Made by a program: the position numbers and the translations under genes
Part shown: positions 1 to 6,754 of the stretch, in pieces
Position numbering within the stretch: the first letter of the stretch is position 1
Layout: every line of letters starts with the position of its first letter
DNA from: JADJOY01 sp046331705 [NCBI: bacterium]
Lineage (GTDB): Bacteria > JADJOY01
Direction: 5' to 3'
NCBI GenBank assembly: GCA_046331705.1
Contig: JAXLQJ010000099.1
Coordinates: forward strand, 1-14,961
Length of the DNA: 14,961 bases
Notes under the pieces: model-generated
Database searches by the model: none
Told to the model about the DNA's origin: nothing
What the model saw: only the letters and a program-made list of their open reading frames with translations

Positions 1-242
1 CGATAGCGCTGGCTCACGACCACGATCTCGCCCTCGCGGCTCAGCCGGTTCGCCGCCAGCGTGCGCAGCCGCGCCTTCGCGTACGGCGAAAGCGCCTCGC
101 TCTGCTCGAACGCGAATCGCAGCTCGACACGCGTTTCCACCTTGTTGACGTTCTGCCCGCCCGGTCCGCCAGCGCGCGAGAAGCTCACGCTCAGCTCCGA
201 CTCGGGAATCACCAACCCCGCGCGCACCACCAGCGAATCCAT
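1..242 (-). CDS. arfB: Alternative ribosome-rescue factor ArfB (peptidyl-tRNA hydrolase), 3' end cut by window edge
   Basis: The first 80 residues are present; the C-terminus lies beyond base 1. The N-terminal part carries the release-factor-like GGQ loop (SRAGGPGGQNVNKVETRVEL, Gly28-Gly29-Gln30) and then the conserved region ending in GEIVVVSQRYR, as in ArfB/YaeJ and mitochondrial ICT1. In this family the GGQ glutamine promotes hydrolysis of peptidyl-tRNA on ribosomes stalled without a stop codon, and a basic C-terminal tail (not visible here) enters the empty mRNA channel. Total length is normally about 140 residues, so roughly 60 are missing. Full RF1/RF2 also have GGQ, but there it lies deep in the protein rather than within 30 residues of the start. 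The ATG start has no strong Shine-Dalgarno sequence. The gene is co-directional with the DUF1800/DUF1501 genes but 106 bp downstream of them, and it is probably functionally unrelated. Confidence 0.9.
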   Translation of the reverse strand, partial: MDSLVVRAGLVIPESELSVSFSRAGGPGGQNVNKVETRVELRFAFEQSEALSPYAKARLRTLAANRLSREGEIVVVSQRY

Positions 243-348
243 GATTCGCCAAGAATCCCCGATTCGCGGTCCCCCGCCAATCCACGAGCCGAGCGGTGGT
301 GAGGGGCGGGAGCCGGCGACGGGCGCCTCGAACCGCCCGAACGCGAGA

Positions 349-1668
349 TCAGCTCAGCAGGAACTCGGGCGAGGAGAAGGCGAGCTGCATGAGGCCGCAG
401 GCGCGCCAGTGCTCCCAGCGCCCGGCGGCGGCGTAGTCGCGCATCGCCTCGCGCGTCTCGGCGGAGACGTCGTAGAGGCCGGCCATCTGGAGCGCGAGGT
501 CTCCGCCGGTCTGGTTGTTGCCCTGCTGGCGCAGTGTGCGGATCGTGGGGCTCCGGTCCTGGCTGGCGGTGGCGGCGGTGCCGTCGTCCTCGAAGCACAT
601 CCACGAGAGCAGGCTGGACCAGCTCACGAGCTGTCCGGCGTGCAGCCAGGCGCTGCCGGAGGGCCAGCCGCTCACGTTGGGTGCCTGGAACGGATACTGG
701 CGCATGTCGTAGAGCACCCATTGCAGGTAGAAGCGCGAGAGGTGCTTGAGGCCGAGCACGCGAATGCTGCCGATGACGAGCTCGAGCGGGCTCTTCACCC
801 GGCAGCGCACGGCGGCGTCGGAGAGGAACTCGGGCCGTGTGGCGATGTGATGGACGAGAGCCTTCAGGTCGCCTTCGCTGCCCCACGCGCCGCGCATGGC
901 TTCCAGGGCCTGGGTCGAAGGGTCGAACCCCACCAGCTCGCGATAGATCCGCCGCGGCACGAAGTAGCCGAACGAAGGGTGCGCCTTCACGGCGGCGAGG
1001 ACTTCCGGGAACTTCGCGGCGCCACGGTTCACGCCGAAGATCGTCTTGGTGCCCGAATCCCAGTTGAAGGGGTTGAAGAACTGCAGGTCGCGGTCCCAGT
1101 CGTAGTCGTAGCCGGTCAGCGCGCGCGCGATCTCCTTCACGTCGTCTTCGCTGTAGTTGGGCTGGCCGGTCACCGGGTGCTTGGTGCCGAGGGCGAAGAG
1201 CTCGCAGAGCTCACGGGCGAGGTTCTCGTTGGCGTGACCCTTCTCCGAGAACACGTTGCTCAAGTACCACTGCATCGACCAGCCGCTCGCCACGGTGGTG
1301 AGCAGCTGGAAGTAGTTGCCGAGGCAGCCGGAGCGGCAGGCGCGCACCCACGCGTCGAGCTCTTCGTTCTCGGTGTTGTCGGCGTAGGCCACCACCAAGA
1401 GGCCCATCATCATCCACGCCATTCGCTCCTGCAGCGGATTGGTGCTGGTCTGCATGAGCTCGAAGAGCCGGTCCATGTAGGCCGCCGGATCGTCCCAGCC
1501 GGAGATCGTGGGCAGCGCCCAGTACGCGGAGCCGGTGGTCGCGCGCCCCACGAGGTCCTCGATCAGGGCCTGCGGCCCGATCGAGAGCCCGTACGCCATG
1601 TCCGATGGGCTCGGGCCGAAGCCGAGCCGGCGCCACACGTGAGCGACTTGTTCTTCGGTGGATGCCAT
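349..1668 (-). CDS. DUF1800 family protein (distal paralog)
   Basis: A 439-residue protein spanning nearly the whole DUF1800 family. Family signatures are visible in order: the N-terminal QVAHVWRRLGFGPS (residues 7-20), NENLARELCELFALG (147-161), DVKEIARALTGYD (176-188), and APNVSGWP near 329-336. The catalytic role of DUF1800 is not established, so no reaction is assigned. There is no signal peptide or membrane segment. The start is supported by a GAGGTGA sequence just upstream, and the same N-terminus (MAS..EQVAHVWRRLG) is found in the paralog at 3279-4598. The gene lies 57 bp downstream of the DUF1501 gene and is the third gene of the presumed operon. The two DUF1800 proteins have equal length and align end to end, including the C-terminal SAETREAMRDY and the ending PEFLLS (PEFLLN in the paralog). 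Family assignment is firm; function is unknown. Confidence 0.92.
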   Translation of the reverse strand: MASTEEQVAHVWRRLGFGPSPSDMAYGLSIGPQALIEDLVGRATTGSAYWALPTISGWDDPAAYMDRLFELMQTSTNPLQERMAWMMMGLLVVAYADNTENEELDAWVRACRSGCLGNYFQLLTTVASGWSMQWYLSNVFSEKGHANENLARELCELFALGTKHPVTGQPNYSEDDVKEIARALTGYDYDWDRDLQFFNPFNWDSGTKTIFGVNRGAAKFPEVLAAVKAHPSFGYFVPRRIYRELVGFDPSTQALEAMRGAWGSEGDLKALVHHIATRPEFLSDAAVRCRVKSPLELVIGSIRVLGLKHLSRFYLQWVLYDMRQYPFQAPNVSGWPSGSAWLHAGQLVSWSSLLSWMCFEDDGTAATASQDRSPTIRTLRQQGNNQTGGDLALQMAGLYDVSAETREAMRDYAAAGRWEHWRACGLMQLAFSSPEFLLS

Positions 1669-1725
1669 GGATCACCTCGCGCTGCGATCGCGTCCGCTCG
1701 TGAGCGGAAGACGGAGCCCCTGCTG

Positions 1726-3237
1726 CTACGCGCTCGGCGCGCTGTCGTGGGGCGAGTGGCAGTCGCAATCGACGTGCTCGGGAGGGTCGCCGGCGCGCTC
1801 GACGGAGCGCGTCGCCGACGGCTGGATCGCGCGCTCGCGGAAACGTTTCAGCAACGCACCCGCGGCCACCGGCGCGGCGAGCGGCAGGAGGCCGCGCCAC
1901 GCGGCACGCACGTCGACGCTTCCCTCGCTGGACGCGAGCCGGCCGCACGCCACGGGATCCTTGAAGAACCCGAACTCCGGATAGCGGCCGCGCAGCACCT
2001 CGTCGGAGACGCCGCTGGTGCCGGCGAGGTGATCGATCACCGTGGCCCACAGTCGTCGGAAGTCGGTGGTCGGCTTGAGCGCGTCCCAGATCCGATTCGG
2101 CCGGTCCTCGCCGCCGGGGTCGAGGGTGGGCGGCTCGCCGAAGATGCCGCCGGTGGCGCGCGTGCCGATGACGATCGCCATGCCGCCCTGGCCGTGGTCG
2201 ACGCCCTGGTTCTCGTTGGCCGTGACCTGCCGGCCGAACTCGGACGTGATCACCACGAACACGTCCTGCTCGCGCGGGTGCCCGGCGAGCGCGGCGAAGA
2301 ACTTCGTGAGCGCTTCGTTGAGATCGGTGAAGCAGGCGGCTTGGTTGTCGAGCAGACCCGAGTGGTGGTCGAAGGTGCCGAACGCCGTGGCGTAGGTCTG
2401 GCACGGGATGCCGGCCCGGATCAGCATCGCCACCTGCAGAAGCTGCTCGGTGATGTACGCGTAGTCGCCGTCGTCGATCGCCGCGTCGTGCGCGGCGGTG
2501 ACCTGCGCCGAGACGTCGAAGGTGCTGGAGATCAGCTTGGCGGCTTGCTCGTGGAAACCGCCGCCCACGTGCGTGGCCATCTTCTCGAGCGCCGCGCGCG
2601 CGGCCTCGGTGTCGTACCAGGGCAGCGAGTAGCTGAAGTTGGCGGTGTCGTAGAGCACCAGTGTCGGGCTCGTGCTGCCGACCGCTTCCAGGCGGAGGTC
2701 GTAGAGCGACACCGTGGAGAGCGGGTTTCCCGGGTGCACGGCGTCGTTGTAGCGGCCCATCCATCCGGTGGGCTCGAGCAGGCTCAGGTCGGCGGTCTGC
2801 CAGTACTTCATCGAGTTGAAGTGGCTGAAGTCGGCCTTCGTCAGCTCGCCGATGCCGAGCACGAAGGCGACGTCGAACCGGCTGTTCCACCGGTTCGCGA
2901 GCCACGTGAGATTGGGGTGCAGCCGGTAATCGGGGAGATTCGTGAGCGGCAGGCAGCTTCCCGCGGGCAGCGCGAGCGCGCCGTGGCCGTAGCTGGTGTC
3001 GTAGTACCAGGGGTCGTTCACCGGCACGAGCGTGTTGAGGCAGTCGTTGCCGCCGTCGAGGGTGATCTGGACACAGATCGGAGTGCCGACCGGCAGCGGT
3101 GCCCGCATGTGCTCGGCCGCCTGCGCCGCGGAGAGCCCGCCGCGGCTCATCACGTCGAGGAGGATCGGGCCCGCGGCGGTGCCCACCACCACGCTGCCGG
3201 CGGAGCGCAGAAACGAGCGACGGTCGAGGTTCTTCAT
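1726..3237 (-). CDS. DUF1501 family protein, Tat-exported
   Basis: A 503-residue protein starting at the ATG preceded by GGAG; upstream in-frame codons continue open but have no ribosome site or homology. The N-terminus has a twin-arginine signal (LDRRSFLRSAG, residues 4-14) and a hydrophobic stretch to about residue 28, implying folded export across the inner membrane. DUF1501 hallmarks follow: QITLDGGNDCLNTLVPVND (57-75), TSEFGRQVTANENQGVDHG (331-349) and histidines around FDHHSG (289-294). The family is usually placed in the alkaline phosphatase/sulfatase-like fold, but no substrate is known. The C-terminus is unusual: after about residue 430 comes a low-similarity tail with a hydrophobic stretch (LLPLAAPVAAGALL, about 450-463), the basic KRFRER, then a Cys/His cluster DCDCHSPH (490-497). 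It sits between two DUF1800 genes (41 and 57 bp gaps), the usual partner family. Confidence 0.92.
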   Translation of the reverse strand: MKNLDRRSFLRSAGSVVVGTAAGPILLDVMSRGGLSAAQAAEHMRAPLPVGTPICVQITLDGGNDCLNTLVPVNDPWYYDTSYGHGALALPAGSCLPLTNLPDYRLHPNLTWLANRWNSRFDVAFVLGIGELTKADFSHFNSMKYWQTADLSLLEPTGWMGRYNDAVHPGNPLSTVSLYDLRLEAVGSTSPTLVLYDTANFSYSLPWYDTEAARAALEKMATHVGGGFHEQAAKLISSTFDVSAQVTAAHDAAIDDGDYAYITEQLLQVAMLIRAGIPCQTYATAFGTFDHHSGLLDNQAACFTDLNEALTKFFAALAGHPREQDVFVVITSEFGRQVTANENQGVDHGQGGMAIVIGTRATGGIFGEPPTLDPGGEDRPNRIWDALKPTTDFRRLWATVIDHLAGTSGVSDEVLRGRYPEFGFFKDPVACGRLASSEGSVDVRAAWRGLLPLAAPVAAGALLKRFRERAIQPSATRSVERAGDPPEHVDCDCHSPHDSAPSA

Positions 3238-3278
3238 CGGCGGCTCCAGACGCGTGCGACCACGGCGTCGGTTGGATG

Positions 3279-4598
3279 TCAGTTGAGCAGGAACTCCGGG
3301 CACGAGAGCGCGAGCTGCATGAGCCCGCAGGCGCGCCAGATCTCCCATGGGCCGGCGTTCGAGTAGTCGCGCATCGCCTCGCGCGTTTCCGCGGAGACGT
3401 CGTAGAGACAGGCGAGCGTGAGCGCGAGATCGCCTCCGGTCTGCCGCGTTCCTTGCTGGAAGAGCTGGCGAACGGTGGGGCAGCGCTCGGCGGTCGGCAC
3501 CGACGCCGAGCCGTCGTCCGAGAAGCACATGCCGTTGATCGTGCCGGACCACTCCATCAGGTGACCCGAGTAGAGCCAGGCCGCGCCGTCGGGCCAGCCG
3601 TTCACGTTCGGCGCCTCGAACGGGTGCTGGCGCATCAGCGTCAGCGCCCAATCGAAGTAGAAGCGATCGAGGTTCTGCAGGCCGAGCACGCGCACCGCGC
3701 CGATCACCAGCTCGAGGGGGCTCTTGACGCGGCTTCGGATCGCGGCGTCGGACAGGAACTCGGCGCGATTGGCGATGTGCGAAACCAGCGCCTTCACGTC
3801 TCCACTCGGACCCCACGCCGCCGCGAGCTGATCGAGGGTGGCGCCGCTCGGCTCGAGCCCGGTGAGCAGCCGGTAGATCCGACGCGGCACGTAGTAGCCG
3901 TAGGACGGGTGCGTGCGCACCGCGTCCAGCACCTCGTTGAACTTCGCGGCGCCGCGATTGGACCCGAAGATCGTCTTCGCGCCGGAGTCCCAGTAGCTCG
4001 GATCGAAGTACACCTGCTCGGTGTCCCAGTCGAAGTCCCAGCCGGTGATCGCGCGGGCGATCTCCTTCACGTCGCCCTCGAGGTAGTTCTTGGCGCCGCT
4101 CTTCGGGTGGGTGACGCCCAACGAGAAGAGCTCGCAAAGCTCGCGCGCGAGGTTCTCGTTGGGATGATCGGCGGTCGAGCCGACGTTGCTCAGGTAGAGC
4201 TGCATGGGCGTCGACTGCACCACCGAAGCCAGCAGCGACTGATACGAGCCCAGGCAGCCGCCGCGCAGCCGTTTCACGTGCTCGGCCATCTCGGGGCCGT
4301 GGACCGTGTCCGTGTAGGCGATGACGAGCAGGCCCATCATCGTCCACGCCATCCGCTCCTGAAGCGGGTTGGTGCTGGTGGCCATGAGGGTGAACAGGCG
4401 GTTTCGAAACGCCACCTCGTCTTCCCAGGTGCTCATGCCACCGAGCTGCCAGTAGCCGTTGGTGGTGATGGCGCGATTGAGCAGGTTCGTGACGAGACCT
4501 TGGGTGCCGAGGCTCAAACCGGTGGCCATGTCGGCCGAGTTGGGTCCGAGCCCGAGCCGGCGCCAGACGTGAGCGACTTGTTCTTGGACCGATGCCAT
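3279..4598 (-). CDS. DUF1800 family protein (proximal paralog)
   Basis: A 439-residue paralog of the protein at 349-1668, carrying the same signatures: QVAHVWRRLGLGPN near the N-terminus, NENLARELCELFSLG (about 147-161), DVKEIARAITGWD, FGSNRGAAKF and APNVNGWP. The reading frame stays open to 4691, but the ATG at 4598 is chosen because GAGGAGATCC precedes it and the N-terminus then matches its paralog residue for residue. There is no signal peptide. It is the first gene of the presumed operon, 41 bp before the Tat-exported DUF1501 gene. The lack of an export signal, compared with the Tat signal on the DUF1501 protein, leaves open whether the partners meet in the cytoplasm or whether DUF1800 is carried out with its partner. 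Biochemical activity is unknown. Confidence 0.92.
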   Translation of the reverse strand: MASVQEQVAHVWRRLGLGPNSADMATGLSLGTQGLVTNLLNRAITTNGYWQLGGMSTWEDEVAFRNRLFTLMATSTNPLQERMAWTMMGLLVIAYTDTVHGPEMAEHVKRLRGGCLGSYQSLLASVVQSTPMQLYLSNVGSTADHPNENLARELCELFSLGVTHPKSGAKNYLEGDVKEIARAITGWDFDWDTEQVYFDPSYWDSGAKTIFGSNRGAAKFNEVLDAVRTHPSYGYYVPRRIYRLLTGLEPSGATLDQLAAAWGPSGDVKALVSHIANRAEFLSDAAIRSRVKSPLELVIGAVRVLGLQNLDRFYFDWALTLMRQHPFEAPNVNGWPDGAAWLYSGHLMEWSGTINGMCFSDDGSASVPTAERCPTVRQLFQQGTRQTGGDLALTLACLYDVSAETREAMRDYSNAGPWEIWRACGLMQLALSCPEFLLN

Positions 4599-4723
4599 GG
4601 ATCTCCTCGTCCCTGGGGAGGTCGATGCAGCGAGCGCTCGCGATTCAGCCGTGACCCGCGTTGCCCTCACGGATGACGGGCGATGACTCAAGCGACTGTC
4701 GCAATTGGCAGAAAAATGTTGAC
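4599..4723 (-). promoter_or_regulatory. Upstream region of the DUF1800/DUF1501 operon
   Basis: This 125-bp stretch lies directly upstream of the first DUF1800 gene. It contains the operon's ribosome site (GAGGAG next to the start), and its distal part (about 4690-4723) is clearly more AT-rich than the surrounding coding sequence. The operon promoter is probably here or inside the adjoining repeat, but I could not find a convincing -35/-10 pair. Confidence 0.3.
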
Positions 4724-4725
4724 GA

Positions 4726-4744
4726 TGTGACGAGAATTGTCACA
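4726..4744. promoter_or_regulatory. Dyad TGTGAC-N7-GTCACA, copy 1
   Basis: A perfect 6-bp inverted repeat around a 7-bp AT-rich centre (GAGAATT), at the left edge of the repeat unit. Its shape resembles an operator for a dimeric helix-turn-helix regulator. The spacing between TGTGA and TCACA is 9 bp, not the 6 bp of a CRP site, so a regulator is not named. It could serve the leftward operon, whose first start codon is about 130 bp away, or the rightward pseudogene. Confidence 0.35.
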
Positions 4745-4813
4745 CGGAAGATGTGTCGCGCGACGGAAATCAAAGAAAATTTTGTGGGAACCGTCATGAT
4801 GTAGTCAGATGAT

Positions 4814-4907
4814 GTGCATGTTTGACTCCATTGCCATTGTCATGACGGCGAGCCTCGCGATGATCTGCTCACCCCGTCGTGTGCTGCAGCGCACTGCAGG
4901 CGGTACC
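4814..4907. other. 94-bp block identical in both repeat units (copy 1)
   Basis: This stretch, from GTGCATGTTTGACTCC to CAGGCGGTACC, is base-for-base identical to 6533-6626, whereas the flanking leader and the downstream gene carry substitutions and indels. On the plus strand it can encode the start of a short hydrophobic peptide (MFDSIAIVMTASLAMIC); it also contains short GTGC/GCAC arms around TGCAGC. It may be an RNA leader element, a promoter or a short gene. The sequence alone does not decide. Confidence 0.4.
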
Positions 4908-4960
4908 TGGCGTGAGCGCCGGGACCGTCTCGGAAGCGCCCGCGCCTGGGATGAGCACCG

Positions 4961-4982
4961 CCGCCGCCGGATTCGGCGGCGG
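4961..4982 (+). other. GC hairpin with GATT loop, copy 1
   Basis: A perfect 9-bp stem (CCGCCGCCG / CGGCGGCGG) closed by a GATT tetraloop. It lies 58 bp before the pseudogene start. There is no following T-run, so a classical intrinsic terminator is unlikely. An attenuating or protein-binding RNA hairpin is possible, but so is a chance palindrome in GC-rich DNA. Confidence 0.35.
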
Positions 4983-5040
4983 GGCCTCCTCGTCGGAACC
5001 TCGCGTTGCGCGCCGCCACCGCGAACTCTACGATGTTCGC

Positions 5041-5650
5041 GTGCGCCCCCGACACCGGCTGCCGATCGTCGCGCTTTGCGCCGAGTTCACAGGCGGTTGC
5101 CGATCGAGTGGGCCGAGCGAGACCCGCGGCGCGCCGCCCGCGGACCTGCGCTCGAGTCTCGCCTCGCAACCGGAGCAGCCAGCGGCCGCCGGTCCCAGCC
5201 GCGAGGAGTGGACGCGTCATCTCGAGACGTGGGAACGCGACCTGAGCAGCGCGAGCGGCTCGCCCGGCGCGAAGCGCCCTCGACGCCCGCGAGCGCGAGC
5301 TGATCGCGGAAGCCGAGCGCGCGCCTCCACCGGGGACCCGATGTCGGCGCCTCGTGCGACGACGTCTACGTGGCGCTGAACGGCGAGGTCGTCAACGAGC
5401 TGGATCGAGCGCAAGCACGCGATTCGCAGCGGTGCGGCTCGACGGCGGCGCAGGTCGTGCGGTGTGATCGACCGCCACCGCGACGAGCGAAATCCTCTTG
5501 ACGAAAGCGACTACGCGTACGTGGAGGTGAGGCCCGCGATGCCTGCCAGGTCGCGCCCGACGCGCCGCGGACTTCGTCGCCGCCCTCGGCAGTTGCGCAG
5601 CGGTGAGCGCTTCTTCCTGGCGCACGCCCTCGATCACCATCGATGGTTGA
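5041..5650 (+). pseudogene. Decayed copy of the coiled-coil lipoprotein gene
   Basis: Homologous to the intact gene at 6755-7381. The first 65 or so codons are readable in frame from the GTG and differ at only a few residues (for example W6R, L16F, N23S, A38S), including the signal-like segment and the Cys of FTGGC. Frame is lost just after ETWERDL (around 5241) through a one-base loss, followed by further losses of 3, 1, 4, 2, 2, 2, 1 and 1 bases, many in G runs or GC repeats. The cysteine-containing C-terminal half is readable only by switching frames. Multiple substitutions near the 3' end (about 5570-5620) argue for real divergence rather than only read errors. Unlike the intact copy, the frame upstream of the GTG is open here back to about 4879. 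Confidence 0.8.
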
Positions 5651-5922
5651 AGCGCGAAGACCCGCCGATCGCCTGGCCTGGAAACCGCGCGCCGCGCGAT
5701 CGGACCGGACATCGACCGAGCTGCTCCTCGCTGATCGAGCCGAGCACCAGTCGCCCCGGGCGCGAGGCCGGCGTGAATCCCGAAGACCGGCGATCGCCGC
5801 GTGCCGGTTCGCCCTCCCGGCGGGCGCGCGCGGATGCCGCTTACGGCGGATAGAAGGCGCCCGCCGTCGTTCGTGGGCGAGGGCTTCTCCGTCTCCGCTA
5901 CCCACCGCGTGCGGAGTGACAC

Positions 5923-6420
5923 CTACACGTCGTCGTGCACGAGCGCGCGGATCTCGGGCCTCGCATCCTGCAAGGCTTCCGAAGGGAGCCACGGTGGCAT
6001 GCGGCGGGCGCGAGCAAGCCACGGTGGCGTCGCTGCGGCAGTTGGAGCACGGGCTCTCGTCCCAGACGAAAAGTGCCAGCCCCGTCAGTTCCGAGCGGTG
6101 TACGTCGGCGTTCCTGAGCATGTGGGCGAATGAGAACACGACCTCGTGCAGCTCTTGGGGCGAGCGACCACGGTGGGCAGCGGCGATCGACTCGAGGACG
6201 CGCTCATCGCCGCGTTGCGCCAGTTCGCGGCGACGAGGTCGATCGTCCGTGCGTCGCCGCGGCCCGAGAGATGTTTCTCGAGGGCGAACGCCGCGCGGCA
6301 GCGCCGGGGTGGCGGACGAGCACGCGTTGCGCGCGATCGCTGACGTACCTGCTGCTCGCGCCACAGAGTTCCAGCAGCCGCGGATCGAACGCGGCAGATC
6401 GCGGCGCTGGAACGCGGCAG
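5923..6420 (-). pseudogene. Decayed minus-strand gene, possibly an alpha-helical (HEAT-like) repeat protein
   Basis: No single frame is convincing, but consecutive minus-strand fragments in different frames look like real protein. In order they are a fragment with DPRLLELCGASSRYVSDRAQ (about 6390-6320), FALEKHLSGRGDARTIDLVAA (about 6290-6230), then LAQRGDERVLESIAAAHRGR continuing through SPQELHEVVFSFAHMLRNAD to WDESPCSNCRSDATVA (about 6225-6010), and finally PWLPSEALQDARPEIRALVH ending in DDV and a TAG at 5923. At least two frame changes are required. Helix-rich leucine/alanine patterns and the phrase RGDERVLESIAAAH resemble HEAT or related repeats; this is pattern-based only. The gene lies between the two repeat units. 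It could be an older resident gene inactivated when the region was rearranged. Confidence 0.45.
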
Positions 6421-6444
6421 AGCAGCGCATGAACCACGCGCGGA

Positions 6445-6463
6445 TGTGACGAGAATTGTCACA
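6445..6463. promoter_or_regulatory. Dyad TGTGAC-N7-GTCACA, copy 2
   Basis: Identical to the dyad at 4726-4744, with the same arms and centre, at the same position in the second repeat unit. Here no intact gene is read leftwards from it. If it is functional in this copy, it would act on the rightward leader and lipoprotein gene. Confidence 0.35.
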
Positions 6464-6532
6464 CGGAAGATGTGTCGTGAGACGGAAATCAAAGAGAGTT
6501 TTGCGAGAGCCGTCATGATGTAGTCAGCTGGC

Positions 6533-6626
6533 GTGCATGTTTGACTCCATTGCCATTGTCATGACGGCGAGCCTCGCGATGATCTGCTCACCCCGTCGTG
6601 TGCTGCAGCGCACTGCAGGCGGTACC
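6533..6626. other. 94-bp block identical in both repeat units (copy 2)
   Basis: Second copy of the invariant block at 4814-4907, lying 129 bp before the GTG start of the intact lipoprotein gene. No tRNA fold, known riboswitch motif or consensus sigma-70 promoter was recognised. A TTGACT hexamer (6541-6546) has no plausible -10 partner at the expected distance. Confidence 0.4.
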
Positions 6627-6676
6627 GGCGAGCGCCGGGACCGTCTCGGAGGCGCCCGCGCCTGGGATGAGCACCG

Positions 6677-6698
6677 CCGCCGCCGGATTCGGCGGCGG
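6677..6698 (+). other. GC hairpin with GATT loop, copy 2
   Basis: Same 9-bp stem and GATT loop as at 4961-4982, here 56 bp before the GTG start of the intact lipoprotein gene. It lies inside a 50-bp stretch that is identical between the two repeat units. Confidence 0.35.
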
Positions 6699-6754
6699 GG
6701 CCCTCGTCGGACCCTCGCGTTGCGCGCCGCCACCGCGAACTCTACGATGTTCGC

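Larger units (their letters stand above)
4724..5854 (+). repeat. Direct repeat unit, copy 1 (decayed)
   Basis: A 1131-bp unit matching 6443-7587 from end to end in the same orientation. Both begin at GATGTGACGAGAATTGTCAC and end at CGCTTACGGCGGATAGA. By hand alignment the leader is about 95% identical (roughly 12 substitutions and 5 inserted bases over about 315 bp). The gene body is well preserved for about 190 bp and then has many indels; the trailer is roughly 80% identical. No transposase and no terminal inverted repeats are visible, so this looks like a segmental duplication rather than an insertion sequence. Almost all length differences in the gene body are losses in this copy. Confidence 0.9.

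Noticed and set aside
61-3366. Very long plus-strand open frame (1101 codons) opposite the DUF1800/DUF1501 genes
   Set aside because: It is antisense to genes with clear family motifs, has no recognisable domains and is rich in Arg/Ala/Glu/His, as expected from the reverse frame of GC-rich genes.
4691-4691. Upstream start for the proximal DUF1800 gene
   Set aside because: It would add 31 residues without homology or ribosome site; the ATG at 4598 has GAGGAG and matches the paralog's N-terminus.
4719-4724. TTGACG as a -35 promoter element
   Set aside because: No acceptable -10 hexamer lies 16-18 bp downstream, and the sequence falls outside the conserved repeat.
4726-4744. CRP/FNR binding site
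   Set aside because: The TGTGA and TCACA half-sites are separated by 9 bp rather than 6, so the consensus geometry is not met.
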